Of a DNA stretch of 64,000 nucleotides, positions 25,717 to 36,756 are shown in pieces. The DNA comes from Flavobacterium branchiarum (GTDB lineage: Bacteria > Bacteroidota > Bacteroidia > Flavobacteriales > Flavobacteriaceae). The notes under the pieces are model-generated. The model worked only from the letters and a program-made list of their open reading frames with translations. It was not told the DNA's origin and did not search any database. Position numbers and translations under genes: made by a program. Each line of letters begins with the position of its first letter. Position 1 is the stretch's first letter. The stretch spans positions 62,001 through 126,000 of the forward strand of contig NZ_JAUFQQ010000003.1 in the NCBI RefSeq assembly GCF_030409845.1. Reading direction: 5' to 3'.

Positions 25717-26590
25717 GATTTAACCGCAAAGGGCGCAAAGATTTTTTTACTGAATTCGCAAAGTTCGCAAAGGTTAGCGTGCCTTGCGTAAACCGTTGCG
25801 TACTTTGCGTTTAACTATTTATAAAGATTTTATGTTTTTGAGGTTTAATCGCAAGGAGCGCAAAGTTATTTTATTGAATTCGCAAAGTTCGCAAAGCTTA
25901 GCGTGCCTTGCGTATACTGTTGCGTACTTTGCATTTAAATATTTATAAAGTTTTTGTGTTTTTGAGGTTTAATCGCAATGAGCGCAAAGTTTGTTTTGTT
26001 GAATTCGCAAAGTTCGCAAAGCTTAGCGTGCCTTGCGTAAACCGTTGCGTACTTTGGGTTAACTATTTATAAAGTTTTAATGATTTTGAGGTTTAATCGC
26101 AAGGAGCGCAAAGTTTGTTTTGTTGAATTCGCAAAGTTCGCAAAGCTTTGTGTGCCTTGCGTATACTGTTGCGTACTTTGCATTTAAATATTTATAAAGT
26201 TTTTGTGTTTTTGAGGTTTAATCGCAAGGAGCGCAAAGTTTGTTTTGCTGAATTCGCAACGTTCGCAAAGCTTAGCGTGCCTTGCGTAAACTGTTGCGTG
26301 CTTTGCGGTTAGATATTTATAGCGTTTTAATGATTTTGAGGTTTAATAGCAAAGAGCGCAAAGTTTTTTTTACTGAATTCGCAAAGTTCGCAAAGCTTAG
26401 CGTGCCTTGCGTAAACCGTTGCGTACTTTGGGTTAACTATTTATAAAGTTTTAATGATTTTGAGGTTTAATCGCAAGGAGCGCAAAGTTTGTTTTGCTGA
26501 ATTCGCAACGTTCGCAAAGCTATGTGTGAGTGCTATGTTTTTTTTTGCGTGCCTTGCTAAAACTGTTGCGTACTTTGCGGTTAAATTTTT
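25717..26590. repeat. tandem array of about seven 124-125 bp non-coding units
   Basis: The phrase AGGTTTAATCGCAA or a close variant recurs at 25841, 25965, 26089, 26214, 26339 and 26463, giving a period of 124-125 bases; a first copy begins near 25717. Each unit contains the direct pair CGCAAAGTTCGCAAAG and an opposite-strand partner (TTGCGTACTTTGCG), so it can fold into hairpins. Units differ by a few substitutions; the last is interrupted by an insertion near 26525. No ORF spans it. It lies between the 3' end of the amylase gene and the 5' end of the GDPD operon. Confidence 0.92.
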
Positions 26591-26623
26591 ATAGCTATTA
26601 AATGTTTGTAATGTTTTATTCTA

Positions 26624-26694
26624 GAAAAAAAGAGCCACAAATCAAACTAACAACAAGAATTAAAATTCATTGTAATTGGTTTAATCTGTGGCTA
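26624..26694 (-). terminator. terminator of the periplasmic amylase gene
   Basis: An imperfect long stem pairs AGCCACAGATTAAACC with GTTTGATTTGTGGCT on the minus strand, followed by CTTTTTTTCT. It lies 26 bases after the amylase stop. Confidence 0.75.
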
Positions 26695-26719
26695 AAACTA
26701 TTTGTTTAAAGGATAGTGT

Positions 26720-28585
26720 TTATTCTAATTCTAAAACAACAGCAGATTTAGGTTCTAAAGTAATTTCAGATGTTATATCGAATTTTTTATCCGTTAGGAT
26801 GTCTTTTCCAGTTTTGAAATTTTTGATGTTTTCTTGGAAACGGTTTGTTTTAATAGTTTGCGGTTTTGCATTGTTATTAAAAACTACCATTACAGTTTTT
26901 GCATCTGTATATCTAAAATAAACATAGGTATTGTTTTCTGGAATATAGTGAGTCATTTTTCCAAAATGTACTGCTTCATTAGATTTTCTCCAGTTGAATA
27001 ATTTAGATGTGAAATCGAAATACTCAGCTTGTTTAGCAGTTCTACCTTCTTTAGTAAAAGCATTGTTAGTATCACCTTTCCATCCACCTGGGAAATCTAA
27101 ACGGATTCCGCCATCACCTTGACTTTTGTCTCCACCCATTCCAATTTCTGAACCATAATACAATTGCGGAATTCCACGAACGGTTGCCATTAATGTCATT
27201 ACCAATTTGTATTTAGCGACATCATATTTGTAAAGGTCATTGATTCTGCTGGTATCGTGATTTTCTGCAAAAACAAGTATGTTGTTTGTATTTGGGTATA
27301 GATAATCTAAAGCAAAATTGTTGTAAAATTTAATCATACCATTATCCCAGTTTGCTTCGTCATCATTAAAAGCAGATCCGATTTGGTTGTGTAAAGTGAA
27401 ATCCATTACACTTGGTAAGTTTGAATTGTAATTTTGGATTGCTCCAATTTTACTGTCTTTTTGCCAATACGCTAAATTAGCTTGATTATGCATCCAGATT
27501 TCTCCAACAATATTAAAGTTTGGATATTCATCTGTAACTGATTTTGCCCAGTTTGCCATTGCCGCTGGATCTGAATAGTTGTAGGTATCTACTCTAAATC
27601 CGTCAAGATTTGCATATTCAATCCACCAAATTGCATTTTGAGTTAAGTATTTTGCAACCAATGGGTTTTTTAAATTTAAATCTGGCATTGAAGGAACAAA
27701 CCATCCATCGATACAAACTTCTTTGTCAAGTTTTGAAGCGTGGATATCTGTTATTACTTCACGTCTGTGGTGTGTTTGAGTATAGTTTTCAAATTGATTA
27801 GTCCATGATTTTGTTGGTAAATCTTTCATCATCCAATGCGTGATTCCCCAGTGATTAGTTACATAATCCATAACCAATTTCATGTCTCTTTTGTGCATCT
27901 CATTCGATAAACGAACATAATCCTCATTCGTTCCGTAACGCGCATCGATTTTGTAAACATCCGATTGTGCATAGGTATGATACGAATGTTCTTTGTCGTT
28001 GTCTTCGTTTAAAGGCGCGTTCCAAATTGTTGTTGCTCCTAAAGATGAAATGTAATCTAAGTTTTTGATGATTCCTTCGATATCACCACCATGACGTCCG
28101 CCAGGAATTGAGCGATTTGCTTTTTCTACTAATGAAGCATCATTGTCATTTTTAGGATTTCCGTTTGCAAAACGATCTGGCATAATTAAGTACATCATGT
28201 CAGAAGCATCGAAACTTTTGCGTTGAGCAGAATTTTCTCTTCTTTTCTTTAATGAATATTTTTGTGTGAATGCAACTTTGTTCTTGTTTTTAAATGAAAA
28301 AACGAACTCAGATGCAGGTATGTTTTTAGTGTCGATTGTTACGAAAAGGTAGTTAGGGTTTTCGGTTTTTTTAATGTCTTTAATGACTACATTGTTAGAA
28401 ACAGAAGGTTCGTATTGTGCAATGTTTTTTCCGTAGAACATGATTTGAAGTTCTGGATTGTTCATGCCAGCATACCAAAATGGGGGCTCAGTTTTCTGGA
28501 TTTGCGCTTTTGCAGAAGCAGAAAATAATAGAACAACTAAAAGTATTCTATATAATGTTTGGTTTGTTTGAAGTGGTATTCTCAT
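26720..28585 (-). CDS. GH13 alpha-amylase family enzyme (SusA/neopullulanase-like)
   Basis: 621 aa from the ATG at 28585 (MRIPLQT); the 22-codon longer frame has no signal-peptide logic. A signal peptide (cleavage likely after SASAKA) leads to an N-terminal beta-sandwich, then the GH13 barrel with DYVTNH (D240), GFRVDTY (nucleophile D333), EIWM (acid/base E362) and ENHDTS (H443, D444). The N-terminal domain and layout match SusA-type neopullulanase/cyclomaltodextrinase, which cuts short maltodextrins in the periplasm. It is the last gene of the minus-strand starch genes and is bounded by terminators on both sides, so it may have its own promoter. Confidence 0.92.
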   Translation of the reverse strand: MRIPLQTNQTLYRILLVVLLFSASAKAQIQKTEPPFWYAGMNNPELQIMFYGKNIAQYEPSVSNNVVIKDIKKTENPNYLFVTIDTKNIPASEFVFSFKNKNKVAFTQKYSLKKRRENSAQRKSFDASDMMYLIMPDRFANGNPKNDNDASLVEKANRSIPGGRHGGDIEGIIKNLDYISSLGATTIWNAPLNEDNDKEHSYHTYAQSDVYKIDARYGTNEDYVRLSNEMHKRDMKLVMDYVTNHWGITHWMMKDLPTKSWTNQFENYTQTHHRREVITDIHASKLDKEVCIDGWFVPSMPDLNLKNPLVAKYLTQNAIWWIEYANLDGFRVDTYNYSDPAAMANWAKSVTDEYPNFNIVGEIWMHNQANLAYWQKDSKIGAIQNYNSNLPSVMDFTLHNQIGSAFNDDEANWDNGMIKFYNNFALDYLYPNTNNILVFAENHDTSRINDLYKYDVAKYKLVMTLMATVRGIPQLYYGSEIGMGGDKSQGDGGIRLDFPGGWKGDTNNAFTKEGRTAKQAEYFDFTSKLFNWRKSNEAVHFGKMTHYIPENNTYVYFRYTDAKTVMVVFNNNAKPQTIKTNRFQENIKNFKTGKDILTDKKFDITSEITLEPKSAVVLELE

Positions 28586-28686
28586 ATTTTGTTTTTTTTT
28601 AATTCGATTAAAACAAGATCGATTTTTTTGCACGTAGCTTTTGCAAATCAAGCAGCTTTATGGTGACTTTTATTTTATCTCTTTAG

Positions 28687-28726
28687 AAAAAAAGACAAGC
28701 AATCTAGAGGACTACTTGTCTTTTTT
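28687..28726 (-). terminator. terminator after the GH97 gene
   Basis: AAAAAAGACAAG and CTTGTCTTTTTT form a perfect stem with a 15-base loop and a T-run on the minus strand, directly after the GH97 stop at 28733. Confidence 0.88.
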
Positions 28727-28732
28727 AAAGAG

Positions 28733-30856
<2,124 letters not shown>

Positions 30857-30893
30857 TTAAAAATGTTATAAAAATAGATGTAGAAACTAGTAA

Positions 30894-33194
30894 TTATGTT
30901 GTTACAAATTTATTAGCTACTACGGTTTGGCCATTAACGACAATGGCTAATTCATCATCTCCATCTACTGAAAACGTAGTTTCATTATGGTTTATTGATA
31001 CTTTTAGAATTTGATTTCTAAAGTTGATTTTAAAAGAATATCCTGTCCATTCTTTTGGAATTTTTGGAGAGAAATGTAGCGTGTCATTTTTTACACGCAT
31101 TCCTCCAAAACCTTCTACAATACTCATCCATGTTCCTGCCATCGATGTAATATGACAACCTTCTTCTACCTCTTTGTTGTAATCGTCTAAGTCTAAACGT
31201 GAAGTTCTTAAGTAGAATGTATACGCCATATCCATTTTATCTAATGCAGCGGCTTGAATTGAGTGTACGCAAGGCGAAAGTGAACTTTCATGTACAGTAA
31301 ACGACTCGTAAAACTCAAAATTACGCAATAGCTCCTCTTTAGAAAAATGTTCTTCGAAGAAGTAAAAGCATTGTAAAACATCGGCTTGTTTGATGTATGG
31401 TGAGCGTAATACACGATCCCAAGACCATTTTTGGTTTATAGGACGTTGTGAACGATCTAGATCTTTTACAGGAACTAAGTCTTTATCTAAGAAACCATCT
31501 TGTTGTAAATAAACATTAAGTTCTTTTGAAAAAGGGAAGTACATATTGTCTGCTACTTTTTTCCATTCCTGAATTTCGTTTTCTGTAAGTTGTACTTTTT
31601 CGATAATTCTTTTGTGGTCAGCTGGGTATTCAGTAGTAACTTTTGTAAGTTGTTCTGTAGCATAATCAATACACCATTTAGCAATATAATTAGTGTAGAA
31701 ATTATTATTGATGTTATTTTCGTATTCGTTTGGACCTGTAACTCCCAAAATCACATACTGATTTTTGTCAGTAGAGAATGAGGCTCTTTGGTGCCAGAAA
31801 CGAGCGATTCCGATTAATACTTCTAATCCTTTTTCTGGAATATATGAGTAATCTCCTGTGTAGCGATTGTAATTGAATATTGCAAAAGCGATGGCACCAT
31901 TTCTATGAATTTCTTCATGAGTGATTTCCCATTCGTTATGGCATTCTTCACCATTCATAGTTACCATTGGATATAAAGCCGCTCCATCTTTAAAACCTAA
32001 ATTGTCTTTAGCGTTTTCAATTGCTTTATCAAGCTGATTGTAACGGTAAGTCAATAAATTTCTTGCAACTTGCTGGTCTTTAGTAGCCATGTAAAACGGA
32101 ATGCAATATGCTTCAGTATCCCAATAAGTAGATCCTCCGTATTTTTCTCCTGTAAATCCTTTAGGTCCAATATTTAATCGGTTGTCTTTTCCTGAATAGG
32201 TTTGGTTTAACTGAAAAATATTGAAACGAATTCCTTGTTGTGCTTTTACATCACCTTCAATAGTAATATCTGACATTTCCCAAACTTTTGCCCAAGCATC
32301 AATTTGTTCTTGTAATAATTGGTCATACCCTTTGCTTAATGCTTCTTTAATCGCTTTTTCTGCAGCGGCAAGAGTGTTAGTATGATTCAATGAAACAGTA
32401 TATCCACCAATTTTTTGTATAGATGAAGTTTGTCCTTTTGCAATAATTACGCCATAGGTATATTCTACCTTATCTGATGAAGAATCAATTGTTGAAGGAG
32501 AGATATTAATATTTTCGCCGTTAGCAAAAATACTATTGTGCATGAAAGTTGTAACCTTAAAATGAGTTTTATAGGTTTGAGCAGTTACGAAAGCTTCGTT
32601 TGTTGCTTTTTTTACTTCAAGAGGTTCCCAGAATTTTTCCTCCCAGTTAGCATCTTCATTGGTAACACCTGCATCAATATATGGTTTGTAAAGTATTTTA
32701 GCATCTTTGTTTAATGGAGTAATATCATATTTAATAATACCAACTTCATCTAAATTTAGAGATAGAAAACGACGTACGTTAACAGCGATTTCTGTTCCAT
32801 TTTTTAAGGTTGCTTCAAAAGAACGATTGTACCAACCTTCTTGCATGTTTAATTCTCTACGGAAATTTTTCACTTCGGTACAAGAATTTAAATCAAAAGC
32901 TTCTTCATTGATTTCAATATTGATACCAATCCAATTTGGAGCGTTTAATACTTTTGCAAAATATTTTGGGTATCCGTTTTTCCACCAACCCACTTTAGTT
33001 TTATCTGGGTAATAAATTCCAGCTATATAACTTCCTTGAAAAGTTTCTCCCGAATATTTTTCTTCAAAATTGGCACGTTGTCCCATAGCACCGTTTCCGA
33101 TACTGAAAAGACTTTCAGACGATTTAACTCTCTCTACATCAAAGCCTTCTTCTATTATTGACCAATTGTCTGGTTTTATATAATCTTGATTCAT
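30894..33194 (-). CDS. GH65 glycoside phosphorylase, probably maltose phosphorylase
   Basis: 766 aa, cytoplasmic (no signal peptide). An N-terminal beta-sandwich is followed by an (alpha/alpha)6 barrel. The catalytic-acid motif GPNEYENN holds E490, and the substrate/phosphate-loop motif GEECHNEWEITHEEIHRNGA and the barrel block YWDTEAY are present. Maltose phosphorylase splits maltose with phosphate into glucose and beta-glucose-1-phosphate. The next gene, 19 bases downstream in the upstream-transcribed direction, is beta-phosphoglucomutase, which uses exactly that product, and a maltose-type MFS carrier is nearby. Kojibiose or trehalose phosphorylase activity cannot be excluded on sequence alone. 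Confidence 0.9.
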   Translation of the reverse strand: MNQDYIKPDNWSIIEEGFDVERVKSSESLFSIGNGAMGQRANFEEKYSGETFQGSYIAGIYYPDKTKVGWWKNGYPKYFAKVLNAPNWIGINIEINEEAFDLNSCTEVKNFRRELNMQEGWYNRSFEATLKNGTEIAVNVRRFLSLNLDEVGIIKYDITPLNKDAKILYKPYIDAGVTNEDANWEEKFWEPLEVKKATNEAFVTAQTYKTHFKVTTFMHNSIFANGENINISPSTIDSSSDKVEYTYGVIIAKGQTSSIQKIGGYTVSLNHTNTLAAAEKAIKEALSKGYDQLLQEQIDAWAKVWEMSDITIEGDVKAQQGIRFNIFQLNQTYSGKDNRLNIGPKGFTGEKYGGSTYWDTEAYCIPFYMATKDQQVARNLLTYRYNQLDKAIENAKDNLGFKDGAALYPMVTMNGEECHNEWEITHEEIHRNGAIAFAIFNYNRYTGDYSYIPEKGLEVLIGIARFWHQRASFSTDKNQYVILGVTGPNEYENNINNNFYTNYIAKWCIDYATEQLTKVTTEYPADHKRIIEKVQLTENEIQEWKKVADNMYFPFSKELNVYLQQDGFLDKDLVPVKDLDRSQRPINQKWSWDRVLRSPYIKQADVLQCFYFFEEHFSKEELLRNFEFYESFTVHESSLSPCVHSIQAAALDKMDMAYTFYLRTSRLDLDDYNKEVEEGCHITSMAGTWMSIVEGFGGMRVKNDTLHFSPKIPKEWTGYSFKINFRNQILKVSINHNETTFSVDGDDELAIVVNGQTVVANKFVTT

Positions 33195-33213
33195 TTTGTT
33201 TTGTTTGATTGAT

Positions 33214-33870
33214 TTATGCTGTAATTAATGATTCGATGAATGTTTGATCTATTAAGGTAAAATCCTCAAAGACGTATTTCGCTTCATGCAAGACAGCTTT
33301 AGAACCTATGCCTACGCTAGTCATTTTTCCGATATTGGCTGCTTGGACTCCTGCAACCGAATCTTCAAAAACGATTGAATCTTCAGGGCTTATGTTTAGT
33401 AGTCGAGCTGCTTTTAAGAAAACTTCTGGATCTGGTTTAGCATTTGTAACATCATTACCATCAACGATAACATCGAAGTAGGAAATGATTCCTGTTTTTT
33501 CTAGAATCGGGCGTGCATTTTTACTTGCCGAACCCAATGCGATAGCTTGCTTTTTTTCTTTTAAAAATTCTAATACAGGCAAAACACCCTGAAGAATTTC
33601 GCTTTCATTCATATCTACCAAATAAGTTAGGTAGTCTTCATTTTTTTGGATAAGCCATTTGTCTTTATCTTCTTGTGAAGCTTGAATGTTTCCTAGTTCT
33701 AGGATAATATCTAATGAACGTACACGACTTACTCCTTTTAAAAGTTCGTTATGTTCGTGTGTAAAGTCAATGTTTAATGCATTTGCAATTTTTTGCCATG
33801 CCAAATAATGGTATTTAGCAGTGTCAACAATTACACCGTCTAGGTCGAATATGAATGCTTTTGTATTCAT
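33214..33870 (-). CDS. pgmB: beta-phosphoglucomutase (HAD family)
   Basis: 218 aa. HAD motif I FDLDGVIVDTAKYHYLAW (nucleophile and acid/base Asp pair at 9 and 11, then the beta-PGM His/Trp cap start), motif II LGSASKNA, motif III NAKPDPEVF and motif IV FEDSVAGVQAA. It converts beta-glucose-1-phosphate to glucose-6-phosphate. The gene is first of a minus-strand group with GH65 (19 bases on) and GH97, coupling maltose phosphorolysis to glycolysis. Confidence 0.94.
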   Translation of the reverse strand: MNTKAFIFDLDGVIVDTAKYHYLAWQKIANALNIDFTHEHNELLKGVSRVRSLDIILELGNIQASQEDKDKWLIQKNEDYLTYLVDMNESEILQGVLPVLEFLKEKKQAIALGSASKNARPILEKTGIISYFDVIVDGNDVTNAKPDPEVFLKAARLLNISPEDSIVFEDSVAGVQAANIGKMTSVGIGSKAVLHEAKYVFEDFTLIDQTFIESLITA

Positions 33871-33938
33871 TTAATAATATGCTTATTTTTTAATTTCTTT
33901 CGAAAAATATTTTAACTGAGAGAAGCCTACTTTTTGTC

Positions 33939-35312
33939 TTATTTAAAAGATTTCTTGTCGTAGGTTTCATTTTTAATATCATCTACATCTTTCACTTTGT
34001 AAACTAGAACAGCAGCTATCAGAAAGCTGACACCGCTTGTAATTAATGCGTATATAGCATCACCGTTATAAAGGTATTTTACAATTGGGCCTCCAATTAT
34101 TGCGTTTATTATTTGAGGAATTACTACAAAGAAGTTGAATATCCCCATGTAAACGCCCATTTTTTTAGGAGCAATCGATCCTGCTAGGATAGCATATGGC
34201 ATTGCGAGGATACTAGCCCAAGCCACACCAATTAATACCATAGAAAGAATAACCCAATTTTCATCTGGCATAAAGTAAATAGATATTAAACCTATTCCAC
34301 CTATAACTAAAGAAAGAGCATGAGTCGATTTTCGTCCAATTTTTTTAGCAATCATTGGCAGAAAAAATAAGGCTATAATGGCTGATACTAGATTGTAAAC
34401 TCCGAAAAGTATTCCAACCCAATCCCCAGCATCTTGATAGCTTTGGCTAGAATTATCATCTAGGGGTAATCCGTAAATGTGATGTGCAATTGCAGGGGTA
34501 CTAAATACCCACATACCGAAAAGTCCAAACCATGAAAAAAACTGCACCCAACTAAGTTGGCGCATGGTGGTTGGCATTTTTGCAAAATCTCTAAAGATGT
34601 CTGTGAGTTTTGATTTTTCTTCAATCTCAATTTTCTCCGCTTTTGGGTCTTCAAAAAGAGCCAATTCATCAGGAGAGTATTCTTTAGTTGTAAATAAGGT
34701 AACAAGTATAGAGCCGATTAAAACTGCGGCACCTAAAATAAAAGAAAGTGTAAGATTTAAAGGAACGCTTCCGGGAAGGCTACTGTTAGGGACTCCAAAC
34801 CATTTCGTCAAGACATATGGTAAAGAAGAACCAATTACAGCTCCAAAGCCAATAAGTGCTGTTTGAATACTAAATCCTGCGGTACGTTGGTCTGTTCTTA
34901 AATTGTCACCAACTAAAGCACGAAAGGGCTCCATGGCAATATTAAATGACGCATCCATAATCATAAGCATTCCGGCACCAACCCATAAAGCGGGTAGTAT
35001 TGAAGTGAAAATGTTTGCCTGTGGCATTAATATTAATCCAACTGAAGCTAGAATAGCACCTACAAGAAAAAAAGGTTTTCTTCGTCCAAATTTCCCCCAG
35101 GTTTTATCACTATAATGTCCAATTACTGGCTGAACAATTAATCCCATTAAAGGAGCAATTATCCAAAACCAAGAAAGTTCGTGTACGTCGGCACCAAAAA
35201 TTTGAAGAATTCTGCTGGCATTTGCATTTTGTAAAGCAAACCCCATTTGTATTCCTAAGAAACCGAAACTCATGTTCCAAATTTCCCAGAAACTTAATCT
35301 ACGCTTTTCCAT
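33939..35312 (-). CDS. MFS sugar transporter, SLC45/maltose type
   Basis: 457 aa, 12 predicted membrane segments. The N-terminal region LSFWEIWNMSFGFLGIQMGFALQNANASRI and the loop GHYSDKTWGKFGRRKPF fit the SLC45-like glycoside-pentoside-hexuronide carriers found in bacterial maltose loci. A hydrophilic central loop (PKAEKIEIEEKSK) joins the two halves. It probably imports maltose or short maltodextrins across the inner membrane for the phosphorylase. It is 68 bases upstream of pgmB and is likely the first gene of the operon. Confidence 0.9.
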   Translation of the reverse strand: MEKRRLSFWEIWNMSFGFLGIQMGFALQNANASRILQIFGADVHELSWFWIIAPLMGLIVQPVIGHYSDKTWGKFGRRKPFFLVGAILASVGLILMPQANIFTSILPALWVGAGMLMIMDASFNIAMEPFRALVGDNLRTDQRTAGFSIQTALIGFGAVIGSSLPYVLTKWFGVPNSSLPGSVPLNLTLSFILGAAVLIGSILVTLFTTKEYSPDELALFEDPKAEKIEIEEKSKLTDIFRDFAKMPTTMRQLSWVQFFSWFGLFGMWVFSTPAIAHHIYGLPLDDNSSQSYQDAGDWVGILFGVYNLVSAIIALFFLPMIAKKIGRKSTHALSLVIGGIGLISIYFMPDENWVILSMVLIGVAWASILAMPYAILAGSIAPKKMGVYMGIFNFFVVIPQIINAIIGGPIVKYLYNGDAIYALITSGVSFLIAAVLVYKVKDVDDIKNETYDKKSFK

Positions 35313-35369
35313 TATCGTAATTTAATGAATGTACGATAAGCGCTATGCTTATCAAAACTTAACTTAATT

Positions 35370-35390
35370 TTCGAAGTAAAAGTAAAAGTT
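35370..35390 (+). promoter_or_regulatory. 21-bp element shared with the susC leader
   Basis: It reads TTCGAAGTAAAAGTAAAAGTT minus its last base and matches 19 of 21 bases with 36695-36715 in front of susC. It is 58-78 bases upstream of the MFS ATG, inverted with respect to transcription. The TTCGAA centre has the CpG typical of LacI-family operators, so this may be an operator of the regulator at 35489. Inference only. Confidence 0.4.
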
Positions 35391-35437
35391 TTGAGCTGGC
35401 GTAAATTTATAAATTATTTTTTTAAAGAAGCAAATAA

Positions 35438-35468
35438 AAAACCCATTAAAATTAATAATGGGTTCTTT
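35438..35468 (-). terminator. terminator of the LacI-type regulator gene
   Basis: AACCCATTA and TAATGGGTT form a perfect 9-bp stem with a 7-base loop, with T-rich DNA after it on the minus strand, 20-50 bases past the regulator stop. Confidence 0.85.
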
Positions 35469-35488
35469 TGTTTAGGATTGTAAGAATA

Positions 35489-36520
35489 TTAATCTGTAGA
35501 TTCTCTTTCTATAAGGTGAGTTTCGATAACTTCTGTTTTGTAATTTTCTTCTTCCTCTTCGCCTTCTTCGGTTTCTAATTCCAAGCGATCTATAAGCATT
35601 TTGGCTGCTTTATTTCCCATTTTGTTGCCGCTTTGGCTTACTGTTGTTATAGTTGGAGTCGAATATTTAGATATAATTCCGTCTGTAAAGGCTATAACGG
35701 CTAAGTCTTCAGGAACTCTAAGTCCCATTTTACTAGCGGTTTTTATTATAGTTACAGCAAAAAGTTCATTAACAGCAAAAACAGCATCTATTGCACGATC
35801 TTCTAATAATTGGCTAATGATAATTTCGCAAGTATCTACATCTTCAATCTTTATGATGAGATCTTCGTTAAAAGGGATGTCGTTGTCTAGTAGTGCTTTT
35901 GTGTATCCATCGGTTCGTAGTTTTCCAACGCTAACATAATCGACAGTAGTAACTAAGGCTATTTTTTTACGGCCTTTATCGATTAAATTCTGAACCGCTC
36001 CATAAGCAGCCGATTTGTCGTCAATAATTACTTTGTCGCATAAAATGTCATTGGTAACTCGATCAAACATTACAACTGGCATTCCTTGATTTATGACCTC
36101 GGTTATATGGTGAAAATCTCCTTTAAATTGAGTTTCTTTAGATAGAGACATGATGAAACCATCGATACTTCCGTTGGCAAGCATTTCCATATTAAGTACT
36201 TCTTTATCAAATGAATCATCAGATAAACATATGATAACGCTGTATCCGTTTTCGTTGGCAACTTGCTCTACTCCGTTAATAACAGTTGAGAAAAAATGAT
36301 GCACAATTTCGGGAATTATAATACCAATAGTTTTGGTTTTACGATTCTTTAAACTGAGTGCTATATTGTTGGGCTTGTAATTGTAGAATTTGGCAAAAGC
36401 CTGAACTTTTAATCGAGTGTCTTCTCCTATTTCTAGGCTGTTTCGTAATGATTTTGATACGGTAGAAATAGATACATCAAGCTCCTTAGCGATTTGTTTA
36501 AGGGTTATTTTGCGTTTCAT
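35489..36520 (-). CDS. LacI family transcriptional regulator of the starch/maltose locus
   Basis: 343 aa. An N-terminal helix-turn-helix (ITLKQIAKELDVSISTVSKSLR, residues 4-25) with the hinge KPNNIALSLK is followed by a periplasmic-binding-protein-like effector domain (TIGIIIPEIVHHFFSTVINGV). A short acidic run (EEGEEEEE) lies near the C-terminus. It is divergent from susC and faces away from the MFS-pgmB-GH65-GH97 operon, so it probably controls both in response to maltose or a maltooligosaccharide. This differs from B. thetaiotaomicron, where SusR is a different regulator type. Confidence 0.92.
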   Translation of the reverse strand: MKRKITLKQIAKELDVSISTVSKSLRNSLEIGEDTRLKVQAFAKFYNYKPNNIALSLKNRKTKTIGIIIPEIVHHFFSTVINGVEQVANENGYSVIICLSDDSFDKEVLNMEMLANGSIDGFIMSLSKETQFKGDFHHITEVINQGMPVVMFDRVTNDILCDKVIIDDKSAAYGAVQNLIDKGRKKIALVTTVDYVSVGKLRTDGYTKALLDNDIPFNEDLIIKIEDVDTCEIIISQLLEDRAIDAVFAVNELFAVTIIKTASKMGLRVPEDLAVIAFTDGIISKYSTPTITTVSQSGNKMGNKAAKMLIDRLELETEEGEEEEENYKTEVIETHLIERESTD

Positions 36521-36683
36521 ACTGGTAATATGGAAAAAATTGTTTTGTTAATAAAGGTATGATTTATTTTTTAAAATGATAGTATTCTGGCTAAAAACTT
36601 GTAGAATAAAGAAAGTTTTCAACACTATCACGTTTTCGTAAACCAATAAAAAGTGCTATGTGTCGGGCATGTTAATAAATCCT

Positions 36684-36691
36684 TAATTTTG
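36684..36691 (+). promoter_or_regulatory. candidate -7 box of susC
   Basis: TAATTTTG is an exact TAnnTTTG match, 65 bases before the susC ATG. No clear -33 TTG is seen. The 21-base shared element starts four bases after it, where a repressor could block transcription. Confidence 0.5.
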
Positions 36692-36694
36692 AGA

Positions 36695-36715
36695 TTCGAA
36701 GTAAAAATAAAAGTC
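36695..36715 (+). promoter_or_regulatory. 21-bp element shared with the MFS upstream region
   Basis: Begins TTCGAAGTAAAAATAAAAG and is 19/21 identical to 35370-35390. It lies just downstream of the candidate susC -7 box. Candidate LacI-type operator; the dyad is limited to TTCGAA, so other roles are possible. Confidence 0.4.
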
Positions 36716-36756
36716 AATAAATAAACCAAAACTCAATTTTAATTTAAACAAAAAGT

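Noticed and set aside
25717..26590. CRISPR array
   Set aside because: The whole 124-125 bp unit repeats, so there are no unique spacers, and no cas genes are near.
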